Part shown: in pieces, positions 32,072 to 43,133 of the stretch | Layout: the number at the start of each line of letters is the position of its first letter | How positions within the stretch are numbered: position 1 is the stretch's first letter | Origin: UBA5704 sp036380715 | GTDB lineage: Bacteria; Acidobacteriota; Thermoanaerobaculia; Multivoradales; UBA5704 | Assembly: GCA_036380715.1 (NCBI GenBank) | Contig: DASVEF010000365.1 | Location: 25,066 to 89,065 of the forward strand | Direction: 5' to 3' | DNA: 64,000 nucleotides | Notes under the pieces: generated by a model | The model's input: the letters and a program-made list of their open reading frames with translations, nothing else | Database searches by the model: none | Told to the model about the DNA's origin: nothing | Position numbers and translations under genes: made by a program

Positions 32072-34941
32072 GCACAGCCCTTGCCCGGAATAGCGCGGTC
32101 GAAACCCCTCTTCCGTTCCCATCCCTGTCGGCCTTGCGGGATGCCCATAGCGAGCTTCTTAAGGAGCAGCCGGAGGAAGACGAAAGCACACCGCAGTTCG
32201 TGGCCGCAGTGGAGGAATTCCTCGAGCGTGGCCAGGAGACCGGCGCCCTGCTGGACTCTCTTCAGGACCGCTGGTCTGCGCAGAGCACGCTCAACTATTG
32301 GGCTACGACTCTTTACTGTATCAATCGCAAAGAGATCCATCCTGTCCTCGCCGAATTCGATCCGCTGCTGGCGCCGGAGCTCCCCGAGAGCCTCTGTCCC
32401 TACGTCGGCCTGGAGGCGTTCCACGAGAGCGACCGCGAGATGTTCTTCGGGCGCTCGCGTCTGATCGGCGAGATGGTCTCGTGCCTGAAAGAGAACCGCT
32501 TGGTGGCGGCCCTCGGCCCGTCCGGCAGCGGCAAGTCCTCTCTGGTTCTGGGAGGCCTCCTGCCGGCTCTGAAGTCCGGCGCTCTGCCCGGCAGCGAGGG
32601 CTGGCTCTATCTTCCGCCCATGATGCCGGGGTCGGAACCGCTGAAGAACCTGGCGCACGCCCTCCGGCCCGCCCCAGTGGATCCCGCGCAGCTCGCCCAG
32701 GATCCGCCCCACCTGGCCCGACTGATGGCCGAGCGTGGCGACCAGCCCGCGGTCCTGGTGATCGACCAGTTCGAAGAGGTGTTCACGCTCTGCGAAGACA
32801 GCCAGGTCCGGCAGGCGTTCATCGCCAACCTCCTCGGCCTGCTGCGGGCTCCCGAGCCGCAGCACCGGGTGATCCTCACCATGCGCAGCGACTACGAGGC
32901 GTTCATGAGCCGCCAGGAGGAGCTGCAGCCGTTCTTCGAAAAGGCTCAGCTCCGGGTGACGCCGCTCAGCGCCGCCGAGCTCCGCGACGCGATCGAAAAA
33001 CCGGCGGAGCGCGTCGGCCTGAAGTTCGAGGGGGGCGTGGTCCCGGACCTGCTGGAATCCATCCTTGGCGAGCCGGCCGGGCTCCCGCTCCTGCAGTTCA
33101 CCCTCTTCGAGCTCTGGAAGAGCCGCAAGCGCAATCGCGTCACCTGGAAGGACTACAAGGAGCTGAAGGGCGACCGCGGAGCGCTCGCCACGAGCGCCAA
33201 CAGGCTCTACGACAACCTGATTCCGGAAGAGCAGGTCACGGCCAAGCGCATCCTGCTGCGGATGGTGCGACCGGGAGAGGGGCTGGAGGTCACCAGCAGC
33301 CGCATCCGCAGGGCGGCCCTGAGCGGCGAAGATCCCGGCCGGATCGCACGAGTGCTGGACAAGCTCGTCAAAGCCCGGCTGGTCCGTCTCACGAAGGGAG
33401 AGACGGCCGACGACGATCAAGTCGAAGTAGCGCATGAAGCCCTGATTCGGAACTGGCCACGGCTGGTGGAATGGCTGCAGGAGGCGAGAGCGCAGATCAC
33501 CACCCGCCGGCGATGGGAGATCCGGGCGGACGAATGGGTGCGACTCGGCCGCGGCCCGGGAGGGCTGCTGGACGAGGTGCAACTGGCCGAGGTGGAGCGC
33601 TGGATGGACAGTCCGGAAGCGAAAGAGCTCGGTCATAACAAACAGCTCGATGACCTGGTGGAGGCCAGCCGGGAAGCGGTCGACAAAGCGAAGAAGGAAA
33701 AGCGGTGGAGGGCGCAGCTCAAGTGGATGGCCGTCGCGATCCCCTTGCTGTACCTCGTGATCGCTGCGGTGCTGCAATGGAGGGCCCAGGCCGTCAACGA
33801 TGCCAAGGTTGAGGCCCAAACCGAGGTGCTGAAGCTCTACAGGCAAACAATGACGCACCTACGCAAGGTGAACGAGCATGTGAGCACGGTGGAAATCGAG
33901 GCCCAAGAGAGACAAAGGACAGCCAAATTGCAGGCAGCGCAAAAGATCCGACAGGCTGAGATCCAAGTGCAGCAGGCCCAGCAGAGAGCGGCAGAAGCCG
34001 ATAAGGCCACCAAACAATCACGCCTCAAAGCTCAAGGCGCTCAGGCCGACGCTGAGGAAGCACGCCGCCAAGTCGAGATCCAGAATAAAGCCTCCGAGGA
34101 TCTGATCGCCTTTGTCACTGCGCAGGTAGATGCAATACTCGAAGCAAACGAGCAGCAGCAACGAGCGATGGAAGAGCAGATCTTGAAGAGCGAGATCAAA
34201 CGTGCCGATGAGCTGAACCGTGTCACAGAGCGCACGAGGCAATTGGAATCAGAGATCGCAGACGGCGGCGATGGCCGGGAGGAAACCCTGACGGAGTTAC
34301 TCGGCAACATGGGGGAATTAATCGGACAGAGGCTCGATCAGCGCCGGTTCCGGAAGAACCACCGCCCTGTCCGCGCCGGGACCAGCGTCAGCACCGAGCC
34401 GGAGAAGAGCCTGCCAGGGACCATCTGCTGCGTGGTGCATGACTCCGAGGGCAAGTACCTCCTGAGCCGGGCGTCGGTTTTTGGCGAGCCGGGTGCGGCC
34501 ATCGTCCAGCCCAGCGCCAAGGACGGGATGGGCGGGAAGCTGGATATCGTGGCCGAGGTCGTCCGGAGAGAGCGCGGCAATCCCAACCGCGCGGCAGCCA
34601 TCGCCCGCGTCCCCAAAGACAGCAACCCCAGCCCGTTCATCCCCAGATTCGGGGGTATCGTGGGTACCAAGAAGGTGAAGGCCGGCGACGAAATCCGCCA
34701 AGTGGGCCGCGGCTCGGGAATCCAGAAGGGTCGAGTCCTCCGCGTCGAGGAGGACGGCACGATCGTTACGGATATCCGCCCGGCCCCCGGCGATACGGGC
34801 GGACCGGTCCTGACGCCGGGGCGCGAGCTGGTCGGCATGCTCTGGGGGTGGAGCAAGATCAAGAAGGAATCGTATGTGGCGCCTATCGAGCCGATCCTGG
34901 ACGATCTCGACGTCGGGCTGGTCGTAGCCGTGAAAAAGTAG
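32068..34941 (+). CDS. STAND-type NTPase with transmembrane helix, coiled coil and trypsin-like pseudoprotease domain
   Basis: 957 residues. The N-terminal 115 residues form a helical adaptor-like region, then PYVGLEAFHESDREMFFGR leads into a P-loop ATPase: Walker A GPSGSGKSS at 150-158 and Walker B VLVIDQFEEVF around 229-239, with winged-helix-like sequence to about 500 (VEVAHEALIRNWPRL). A single transmembrane helix lies near 553-574. Residues 580-740 are a Gln/Ala/Glu-rich coiled coil. Residues 783-957 resemble chymotrypsin-fold peptidases (GTICCVV, GDTGGPVLTPG), but the His position of the LLSNNHV-type motif reads LLSRASV (Ser803) and the Ser of GDSGGP is Thr910. Membrane-anchored sensor/switch partner of the TIR protein; this role is inference. 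Confidence 0.87.
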   Translation: MSTALARNSAVETPLPFPSLSALRDAHSELLKEQPEEDESTPQFVAAVEEFLERGQETGALLDSLQDRWSAQSTLNYWATTLYCINRKEIHPVLAEFDPLLAPELPESLCPYVGLEAFHESDREMFFGRSRLIGEMVSCLKENRLVAALGPSGSGKSSLVLGGLLPALKSGALPGSEGWLYLPPMMPGSEPLKNLAHALRPAPVDPAQLAQDPPHLARLMAERGDQPAVLVIDQFEEVFTLCEDSQVRQAFIANLLGLLRAPEPQHRVILTMRSDYEAFMSRQEELQPFFEKAQLRVTPLSAAELRDAIEKPAERVGLKFEGGVVPDLLESILGEPAGLPLLQFTLFELWKSRKRNRVTWKDYKELKGDRGALATSANRLYDNLIPEEQVTAKRILLRMVRPGEGLEVTSSRIRRAALSGEDPGRIARVLDKLVKARLVRLTKGETADDDQVEVAHEALIRNWPRLVEWLQEARAQITTRRRWEIRADEWVRLGRGPGGLLDEVQLAEVERWMDSPEAKELGHNKQLDDLVEASREAVDKAKKEKRWRAQLKWMAVAIPLLYLVIAAVLQWRAQAVNDAKVEAQTEVLKLYRQTMTHLRKVNEHVSTVEIEAQERQRTAKLQAAQKIRQAEIQVQQAQQRAAEADKATKQSRLKAQGAQADAEEARRQVEIQNKASEDLIAFVTAQVDAILEANEQQQRAMEEQILKSEIKRADELNRVTERTRQLESEIADGGDGREETLTELLGNMGELIGQRLDQRRFRKNHRPVRAGTSVSTEPEKSLPGTICCVVHDSEGKYLLSRASVFGEPGAAIVQPSAKDGMGGKLDIVAEVVRRERGNPNRAAAIARVPKDSNPSPFIPRFGGIVGTKKVKAGDEIRQVGRGSGIQKGRVLRVEEDGTIVTDIRPAPGDTGGPVLTPGRELVGMLWGWSKIKKESYVAPIEPILDDLDVGLVVAVKK

Positions 34942-35542
34942 GACGCGACAGGGTCGCTCTTGGGGGGAGCAGGGCGCGATATCCTAATTGCCAAGGTGAC
35001 CCAGGCTCCTACCTCCTCAGCCTGCAGCCTGGAGAGGTCCTCCACTCGCCCCGCCTTGCCGAGCGTTCCCCCGCGGATTTCGCGGCGCAGAAGCCCGGGT
35101 ATTACCCCCGTACCTGTCAAAAAATCGCCGGAAACGTCGGGTACCCCCCTGTACCTGCTTGGGCGGATGTCGCCCATTCAGGAATCCACTGTTTTTCAAG
35201 AGGTACACCCCTGTACCCGTCAAAAAAATCGCCGAAAACGTCGGGTACCCCCCCTGTACCCTGAATGGGCGAGCGTCGCCCACGCAGGAAATCGCCGGTA
35301 CTTTAGAGGTACACCCCTGTACCCGAGAGGTATACCCCTGTACCCGAAAGGTACGGGGGGGTACCCGGCTTAAAAATGCGGCGAAAACGCTTCCGTCCGG
35401 ATTTTTCGTCTTCCCGACGGCTGGAAGGTCGGGGGGAGCGACGGAAAGCCAGGTACGGGCCTGTACCTGGGGATCGGGGAGCTTGGGCGACGGTGGCAGC
35501 CGTGTACCGGCCGCGAGCCCGCCAAACTCCGCTGCGGGGCTC
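34942..35542. other. 600-bp non-coding region with dyad array
   Basis: No gene was supported. Between 35098 and 35467 it contains eight GGTA(C/T)-N6-(G)TACC dyads. Around copies 1-2 and 3-4, a longer unit of roughly 105 bp is duplicated: dyad, GTCAAAAAA-TCGCCG-AAACGTC, dyad, then GGGCG--GTCGCCCA. The last 75 bp before 35543 are plain. Confidence 0.75.
35098..35467. repeat. Array of eight GGTAC-N6-GTACC inverted-repeat units
   Basis: Units lie at about 35098, 35139, 35202, 35243, 35308, 35329, 35350 and 35452. The half-site GGTAC(A/C) is nearly fixed, while the 6-8-bp centre is C-rich (or G-rich in the last two, which are inverted). Spacings are 41, 63, 41, 65, 21, 21 and 102 bp. Two of these repeat distances mark a tandem duplication of a larger unit. 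Confidence 0.85.
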
Positions 35543-36145
35543 CTACAACCAGCCCCGCTGCCTGGCGATCCGCGCCGCATCTACCCGGTTGGTCGCGTGG
35601 AGCTTGCTGATCGCCTCGGAGAGATAGTTGCGCACCGTCCCCTCGGAAAGGTGCAGCTCGGAGCTGATCTTGGCGGTGGAAAGGCCCTCGGCGGCGAGGC
35701 GGAGGACCTGGCGTTCGCGGTCGGTCAGGGGGTCGGCTTCGTCCCAGGCCGCAGCGGCCAGTTCGGGGTCGATGGCTCTCAGGCCGGAATGGACGCGGCG
35801 GATGGCCTGGGCGAGCTGGTCGGACGGGGCGTCTTTCAGGAGGTAGCCGGTGACGCCGGCGTCGAGGGCGCGGCGGAGATAGCCGCTGCGGCCGAAGGTC
35901 GTGAGGATCACCACGCGGGCCGGGCTCCCCTTCTCGCGCAGGGCCGCGGCCAGCTCGAGGCCGGTCATGCGCGGCATTTCGATGTCGGTGACGACCACGT
36001 CCGGCCGGGACTGAAGGGCCAGGTCCAGCGCTTCCCGGCCGTCGAGGGCGCGGCCGACGACTTCGATGTCCTCCTCCAGCTCCAGGAGGGCCGCGAGGGC
36101 TCCGAGGACCATAGACTGGTCTTCCGCGATCAGGACCCGGATCAT
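35543..36145 (-). CDS. NarL/FixJ-type response regulator
   Basis: A 200-residue regulator. The receiver domain has the acidic pair in IAEDQS, phospho-acceptor D54 in VVVTDIEMP, Thr in ILTTFG and Lys in LLKDAPS. The LuxR-type HTH at the C-terminus reads LTDRERQVLRLAAEGLSTAKIS..LHLSEGTVRNYLSEAISKL. It lies 6 bp downstream of the histidine kinase and is the last gene of an ABC-permease-kinase-regulator operon. It probably controls the exporter genes or membrane-stress genes. Confidence 0.95.
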   Translation of the reverse strand: MIRVLIAEDQSMVLGALAALLELEEDIEVVGRALDGREALDLALQSRPDVVVTDIEMPRMTGLELAAALREKGSPARVVILTTFGRSGYLRRALDAGVTGYLLKDAPSDQLAQAIRRVHSGLRAIDPELAAAAWDEADPLTDRERQVLRLAAEGLSTAKISSELHLSEGTVRNYLSEAISKLHATNRVDAARIARQRGWL

Positions 36146-36151
36146 GGTGAA

Positions 36152-37282
<1,131 letters not shown>

Positions 37283-37302
37283 ATCTCTACCCTACAGGAA
37301 GG

Positions 37303-38075
37303 TTACCCGAAGGTCTTCCCTTCGTCGCGCCGGTAGCCAATCCAGGCGAGCAGCAGCGACAGAACGGTGAAGGCGGCGAGGAACGCCACGCTGTACAGCG
37401 CCGGCACGTCCTCCCCCAGTCCCAGCCGGCCGAGGGCGAGCTGCCCGTAGTGATACGGGGGGAGGAACGGCGCGACTTTGCGGATCACCGACGGCAGCAT
37501 CTGGAGCGGAAACCACAGCCCGGACGCCAGCGAAACCGGCATGGAGATCAGGTTGACCACGGCCGGCGCCGAGTTGGGGCCGGCCCAGTAGCCCACCGCC
37601 AGCCCGAAGGCCGCGAAGGGGATGGCCCCGGAGACCAGGGTGCCGGCGAGGGCCAGCCAGGTCCCGACCGGCATCCGTACCCCGGCCAGCGTCACCGCGG
37701 CCGCGGAGAGGATCAGCACGATCAGGGCGCCGAAGAGCGTGGCCATGACCAGCTTGCCGAAGAGATGGGCCAGCGGCGGCATCGGAGTCGCGCGCTGGAA
37801 CAGCATCCATCCCTGGCCGCGCTCGACCGCGATCCCCACGCCGAAGCCGAACAGGGCCGCGTTCATCACGCCGAAGGCGCCGTAGGTGGCGAGCAGGTAG
37901 GTCGCCGCCTGGCCCGTGCCGCGGTTCGTGGCCACGGCGAAGAGCAGGTAGAACATCAGGGGGAAGGCCAGTGTCGGGATGGCGTACATCGGCAGCCGCC
38001 AGACCTTCAGGAACTCGGTCTTCGCCTGCAGGGCGTAGATCCGCCCCAGGTTCCTCTTCATCGCAACCTCAGCGC

Positions 38076-38079
<4 letters not shown>
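37303..38079 (-). CDS. ABC-2 type exporter permease
   Basis: A 258-residue membrane protein with about six hydrophobic helices and the ABC-2 hallmark region (ASGLWFPLQMLPSVIRKVAPFLPPYHYGQLALG). A preceding GGAGG lies 8-9 bases before the ATG. It overlaps the ATPase stop by 4 bp (ATGA), so it is translated coupled with its ATPase. The substrate is unknown; the adjacent LiaS/DesK-like two-component pair suggests lipids, antibiotics or envelope-active compounds. Confidence 0.93.
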
Positions 38080-38999
<920 letters not shown>

Positions 39000-39031
39000 G
39001 GCGTTCATCTCCTCGTACAGTCGCCGTTGTG

Positions 39032-39148
39032 GGCCCTCACCCCCGTCCCCTCTCCCGTCACCGGGAGAGGGGCGCCCGCACCCGAACCTTGTTTCGTGGT
39101 TTTCCCCCTCTCCCGGCGACGGGAGAGGGGGGCCAGGGGGTGAGGGTC
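39032..39148. repeat. CCCTCACCCC/GGGGTGAGGG palindromic repeat
   Basis: Same architecture as 27900-28018, with two internal hairpins. It lies in the gap between the ATPase start and the DUF1579 gene end, and its right arm abuts the DUF1579 stop codon. Confidence 0.9.
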
Positions 39149-39683
39149 AGACCCGCTTCAGCTTCATCTCCATGAACTTGACCCACTGCTGGCCGTCGCG
39201 GGACCACTCGCCGGTCTCGAACCATTCGCCCGGCTTGGTGAAATCGAGGGTGAAACGGAGCTTCCCCTGCGGGATCTCGAACCCCCACTGCATGGTCTTG
39301 TCGCCCATCACCGGCGCCGTATCCACCACGATGCCGTCCGCCCGGAAGGCCAGGAAGCGGTACCGCTGCGCCGCCTGGTCCCAGGAGAGCACCGCGTAGG
39401 CCTGGTGGCCGACCTTGCCGGAGCTGTCCTTGCCGAGACCGTCGAAGACGAGGATCATGCCGTCGAGCTTCGGCTGCACCGTCTCCTTGGCCTGGAACGT
39501 CTCCCGCTGGCTACCCGGCCCCATCTGGGACCACCCTTCTCCCTTCCAGTCCCCCATCAGGAAATCCAGCTTCTTCACCTGCTCGCGCTGAGCCGCCCCC
39601 GCCGCTCCCTCCTGCGCCTCGGCCATCCCGGCCAGTCCGACGGCGAGCACGATCCACAGAGCCAACGCTTTCCGGTTTCGCAT
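39147..39683 (-). CDS. DUF1579 family exported protein
   Basis: A 178-residue protein with a signal peptide (ALALWIVLAVGLAGMAEAQ). The core begins LDFLMGDWKGEG, the typical opening of DUF1579/THAP4-like beta-barrel proteins, with later strands ending at FMEMKLKRV. GAAAGGAGG lies 8 bases before ATG. It is a periplasmic protein of unknown function, common in Acidobacteriota. It is alone between the exporter operon and the divergent sulfatase. Confidence 0.9.
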   Translation of the reverse strand: MRNRKALALWIVLAVGLAGMAEAQEGAAGAAQREQVKKLDFLMGDWKGEGWSQMGPGSQRETFQAKETVQPKLDGMILVFDGLGKDSSGKVGHQAYAVLSWDQAAQRYRFLAFRADGIVVDTAPVMGDKTMQWGFEIPQGKLRFTLDFTKPGEWFETGEWSRDGQQWVKFMEMKLKRV

Positions 39684-39853
39684 TGAACGTCCCTCCTTTC
39701 AAGTGCCATTCTCGACGGAGGGAGGGGGTGGGGGGCAGGGAGGATCGTCAGGAGTTGGGGGTGACAGATGTCAGGTGACGGTTCTGTACCGACGCACCGA
39801 GCCTCAGTTCCGTAGAAGGAGAGAGCCGTATTGATTTCGGGAGAGGAGAACCG

Positions 39854-41239
39854 ATGAGGCGAGGATTCCACGCCCTGCTTGCCCTGCTCGTCTGGCTGGC
39901 GGCCGGCTCCACAGGGATGGCGGCCGAGAGCGAACGGCCGAACATCCTCTTCATCACGTCGGACGATCACCGCTGGGATGCGCTCGGGGCGGCCGGGAAT
40001 CCCGCGGTCCACACCCCCGCGCTCGACCGGCTCGCCGCCGAGAGCATCTTTTTCCGCCAGGCGACCGTCCACGTGTCGCAGTGCCTGCCCAGCCGGGCCA
40101 CCCTGTTGACCGGGTTGCCCGCTCATCAGCACGGCGTCTTCGCGCACGAGCACCAGAGCCCGGGAAGGGCGAAGCAGGATGCCTTCCACGGCCTGCTCAC
40201 TTTGCCCGGGCTCCTGCGCCAGGCCGGCTACGACACCGCGCTCGTGGGGAAATGGCATCTTGAAACCGACCCATGGGAGAGCGGTTTTTCGCAGGTGAAA
40301 ACCTGGATCCCCGGCGGCGGTGCCGACTACCAGGACCCCGTGCTGGCGCGGGGGAGGTCCCGCGCCGAGGTCAGGCTGCGGGGCAACACCCAGGAGATCC
40401 TCGCCAATGACGCCGTCGAATTCCTCCACGCCCGCCAAGCGAAGAGGCGGCCGTTCCTCCTCTGGCTGGCCTTCACGGCCCCCCACATGCCTCTGGAGCC
40501 GAATCCTCCCTATATCCAGAAGCTTTATGCCGGCAAAAAGAGCGCGGACCTGCTGCCCCCGGGGTTTCCGAAGGGAGTCCCCACGAACGACTTCCTCCAT
40601 TACTACGAGGCCGTCAGCTCGCTGGACGAGCAGGTCGGCCGGGTGATGTCCGCGCTGGAAGTCGCCGGGCTCGCGGAGTCGACCGTGGTGGTCTTTCTGG
40701 GCGACAACGGCCACATGATGGGGCAGCGGGGGATCGGAGCCACGGGCGTCGCCGGCAAGGTCGTTCCCTACGAAGGCTCGGTCCGGGTGCCGCTGATGAT
40801 CCGGTCTCCCCGTATGAAGTGGCGGGCCGGCGCGTCCGACCTGCCGGGATCGAGCCTCGACGTCCCCCCGACCCTGCTGACGCTCGCCGGGTTGTCCGTC
40901 CCCGCCTCCTGGCCCGGACGGGACCTGCTGTCCGCGAAAATCGAGGAATCCTTTTCGGAATGGGCGGACGAGACGAGCGAGCGCTGGGGCCGCATGGCCT
41001 ATCGGAGCGTGCGGACCGCGCGCCACAAGCTGATCGTCTGGAAAGACCCGCAGAAGAAGCCTGAGCTCTACGACCTCGCGGCGGACCCGGGGGAGGAGAA
41101 GAACCTGATCGATACTCCCGAAGCGCAGACCATCCGGAAAGACCTCGAAGCGCGCCTGCGGGCCTGGATGGAGACGACGGCGGACCCGGCGGCCGGGTGG
41201 GCTACGAGATCCGCCGCTCCCCGGGTCCCGGCCTCCTGA
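39854..41239 (+). CDS. Exported sulfatase (S1 family)
   Basis: A 461-residue sulfatase with a signal peptide (FHALLALLVWLAAGSTGMAA). The metal-binding start RPNILFITSDDHRWDALG is followed by the maturation motif C77-L-P-S-R with ATLLTG, then GKWHLE and a C-terminal GDNGHMMGQRG. The Cys would be converted to formylglycine by an activating enzyme not in the window; position +1 is Leu rather than the commoner Thr, Ser or Ala. It hydrolyses sulfate esters, probably polysaccharide. The ribosome site is GAGAGGAG. No glycoside hydrolase lies next to it. Confidence 0.92.
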   Translation: MRRGFHALLALLVWLAAGSTGMAAESERPNILFITSDDHRWDALGAAGNPAVHTPALDRLAAESIFFRQATVHVSQCLPSRATLLTGLPAHQHGVFAHEHQSPGRAKQDAFHGLLTLPGLLRQAGYDTALVGKWHLETDPWESGFSQVKTWIPGGGADYQDPVLARGRSRAEVRLRGNTQEILANDAVEFLHARQAKRRPFLLWLAFTAPHMPLEPNPPYIQKLYAGKKSADLLPPGFPKGVPTNDFLHYYEAVSSLDEQVGRVMSALEVAGLAESTVVVFLGDNGHMMGQRGIGATGVAGKVVPYEGSVRVPLMIRSPRMKWRAGASDLPGSSLDVPPTLLTLAGLSVPASWPGRDLLSAKIEESFSEWADETSERWGRMAYRSVRTARHKLIVWKDPQKKPELYDLAADPGEEKNLIDTPEAQTIRKDLEARLRAWMETTADPAAGWATRSAAPRVPAS

Positions 41240-43133
41240 ATGCGGGGAACACCGGCAGCGTCTCGTCCAGCGACGGGCGCCAGCGTTCGAGGAAGCGGAG
41301 CCAGAGCTCGAGCGACAGGACCTTGAGCATCGCGGCGGTGTCGACCGACGCGCCGTGCCGCGCGCGCTCGAATTCGATCCTCAGGCGGCGGGCGTCGACC
41401 CAACCGCGGGCGGCGATGCGCGGCTGGGCGAGCAGCGGCGAGATCCAGCGCCATTCGCGGGCGACCGCGCGGTAGAAGGCGAAATCCGGTCCCGTCTTGC
41501 GGGTGCGCGCGGCGATCTTCGGCGGCAGGAGGCCGGCGAGCGCCCGCCGTATCAGCGAACGGTCCTGCCCGGGCCGGATCCTCTGTCCGAGCGGGATCGC
41601 GGCGAGGAACTCCACGAGCGGCCGGTGCAGGAACGGGTAGCTCGGCTCGATGCAGCCTTCGGTGAGGAGACCCCGGGAGCCCGCCTCGACGCAGCTCTGG
41701 ATCATCAAGGCATGGAGGCGGTCGCTCGGCCGCCGGAACCGCTCGGCGGAGCGCCCGCCCAGCATGCGGTCCATGAAGGCTGTCCGGCTCTGGAAGCCGG
41801 GATCAAGCCAGTTGGGGATCGCCGACGCGACGACCGCGGAGACGGACCGCCGGTGCCGCGGCAGGAGAGGGAACACCACCCCTTCCCAGAAAAGCTGGCC
41901 ATGCGGGAGCCGGAGCGCCCGGCTCCAGGCGTGCAGGCTGCGCAGGAAACGGACCGGCCTTTTCTCCCAGAGCAGGTCCGCCGGTTCGAGCGGGAGACCC
42001 AGAAGCCCGCCTGTCACCTGCGGGCCGCCGTGGCCGCACAGCAGGACGCGCGCTCCCGCCTGCCGCAAGGTCCGCTCCACGTCCCGGTGGCGCGCCGCGT
42101 AGGCGTGCTCGGCGGTCGGAAATTCGAGGAAGGCGTCCTCGGGGATCGGAGAGAGGATCGGATGGTCGTCCTCGCAAAGGTGCAGGCCGATCTTCCCCCT
42201 CCGGGTCTCCATGGCGCGGATGTACGACCGCTCGTCGTTTCTCGCGGCCTGAACGGAGATGTGGGAGATCGTCTCCAGCCTCCCCGCCTTGGTCTCGCAC
42301 GCCGCCAGGACCTTGTCGGCCATGCAGACGATCGAGGAGGTGTCGAGGTCGCCGGAGAGCTCGGCGAAGACCGGCCCCTCGGCCCGCAGGCGCGCGCGGA
42401 CCGCCTCTCGGAACAGCTCGCGGAAGCGCTCTTCGTACTCCTCGTCGCCGGAGAGGAGCACGCGAGGCTCCGGCTCCAGGCACCACAGATGCCTCACCTC
42501 TTCGCTGGTCGCGCCGAAGACGACGGCGCAGCCGGGCGGCACGGCCCGGAGGTTCCGGTAGGGGGTACGGAACGAAGGCTCCGGCCGGGCCAGGAAATCG
42601 GCCACATAGTCGTCGTCGACCTCGGGCGTTCCGGCCCCCGGGCGCTCCAGCAGGGCGCGCAGGCTCGAAGCCCACACCACGGACTCGTGGTCCGAGACGT
42701 AGTACAGGGGGCGGACTCCGAAGGCGTCCCGGGCCAGCACGAGCCTCGCCGCGGACGGGTCCCAGAGGGCCAGGGCGAAGTCGCCGATCAACCGCGCGAG
42801 GCCGCTCATCCCCCAGCGGCAATAGGCGGCGAGGGCGATGCGCGGGTCGTCCTCAGCCGCGCCCGCGCCCAGGCCGAGCTCCAGGGCCAGCCCGGCGCCG
42901 TTGTCGAGCCGGCCGTCCCAGGCCAGGAGCTCGCCGCCGGATCCTTGGAGGGGCTGCTGCCACCACCGGGAGGCGGAGATCGTATGGAAGGGACGGTGGA
43001 CCATGCCGACCGGGCTCGCGACGGCGAAGGACTCGCCGTCTGGACCCAGGTGGCGCAGCGACCGCGAAAGGCGGGCGAGGGTGCCCTGGGAGAACCCGCC
43101 GTCGCGCCGGAAGACCCCCGCAAGCGCGCTCAT
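41202..43133 (-). CDS. Asparagine-synthase-like amide-forming enzyme resembling lasso-peptide cyclases
   Basis: A 643-residue protein, starting at 43133 where ATGA overlaps a short upstream ORF. The N-terminal glutaminase-like domain begins MSALAGVFRRDGGF: Cys2 of asparagine synthetases is absent, as in lasso-peptide macrolactam synthetases. The synthase domain has the PP-loop FAELSGDLDTSSIV and a later GHGGPQVTGG stretch. Lacking Cys2 it cannot release ammonia from glutamine, so amide formation with a peptide or amine is more likely. No lasso B-protein gene is adjacent. The 3' end overlaps the convergent sulfatase by 38 bp. Confidence 0.82.
   Translation of the reverse strand: MSALAGVFRRDGGFSQGTLARLSRSLRHLGPDGESFAVASPVGMVHRPFHTISASRWWQQPLQGSGGELLAWDGRLDNGAGLALELGLGAGAAEDDPRIALAAYCRWGMSGLARLIGDFALALWDPSAARLVLARDAFGVRPLYYVSDHESVVWASSLRALLERPGAGTPEVDDDYVADFLARPEPSFRTPYRNLRAVPPGCAVVFGATSEEVRHLWCLEPEPRVLLSGDEEYEERFRELFREAVRARLRAEGPVFAELSGDLDTSSIVCMADKVLAACETKAGRLETISHISVQAARNDERSYIRAMETRRGKIGLHLCEDDHPILSPIPEDAFLEFPTAEHAYAARHRDVERTLRQAGARVLLCGHGGPQVTGGLLGLPLEPADLLWEKRPVRFLRSLHAWSRALRLPHGQLFWEGVVFPLLPRHRRSVSAVVASAIPNWLDPGFQSRTAFMDRMLGGRSAERFRRPSDRLHALMIQSCVEAGSRGLLTEGCIEPSYPFLHRPLVEFLAAIPLGQRIRPGQDRSLIRRALAGLLPPKIAARTRKTGPDFAFYRAVAREWRWISPLLAQPRIAARGWVDARRLRIEFERARHGASVDTAAMLKVLSLELWLRFLERWRPSLDETLPVFPAFRRPGPGERRIS

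Noticed and set aside
35098..35467. CRISPR-like array
   Set aside because: Repeats are only 16-18 bp, spacings vary widely from 21 to 102 bp, and no cas gene is in the window.
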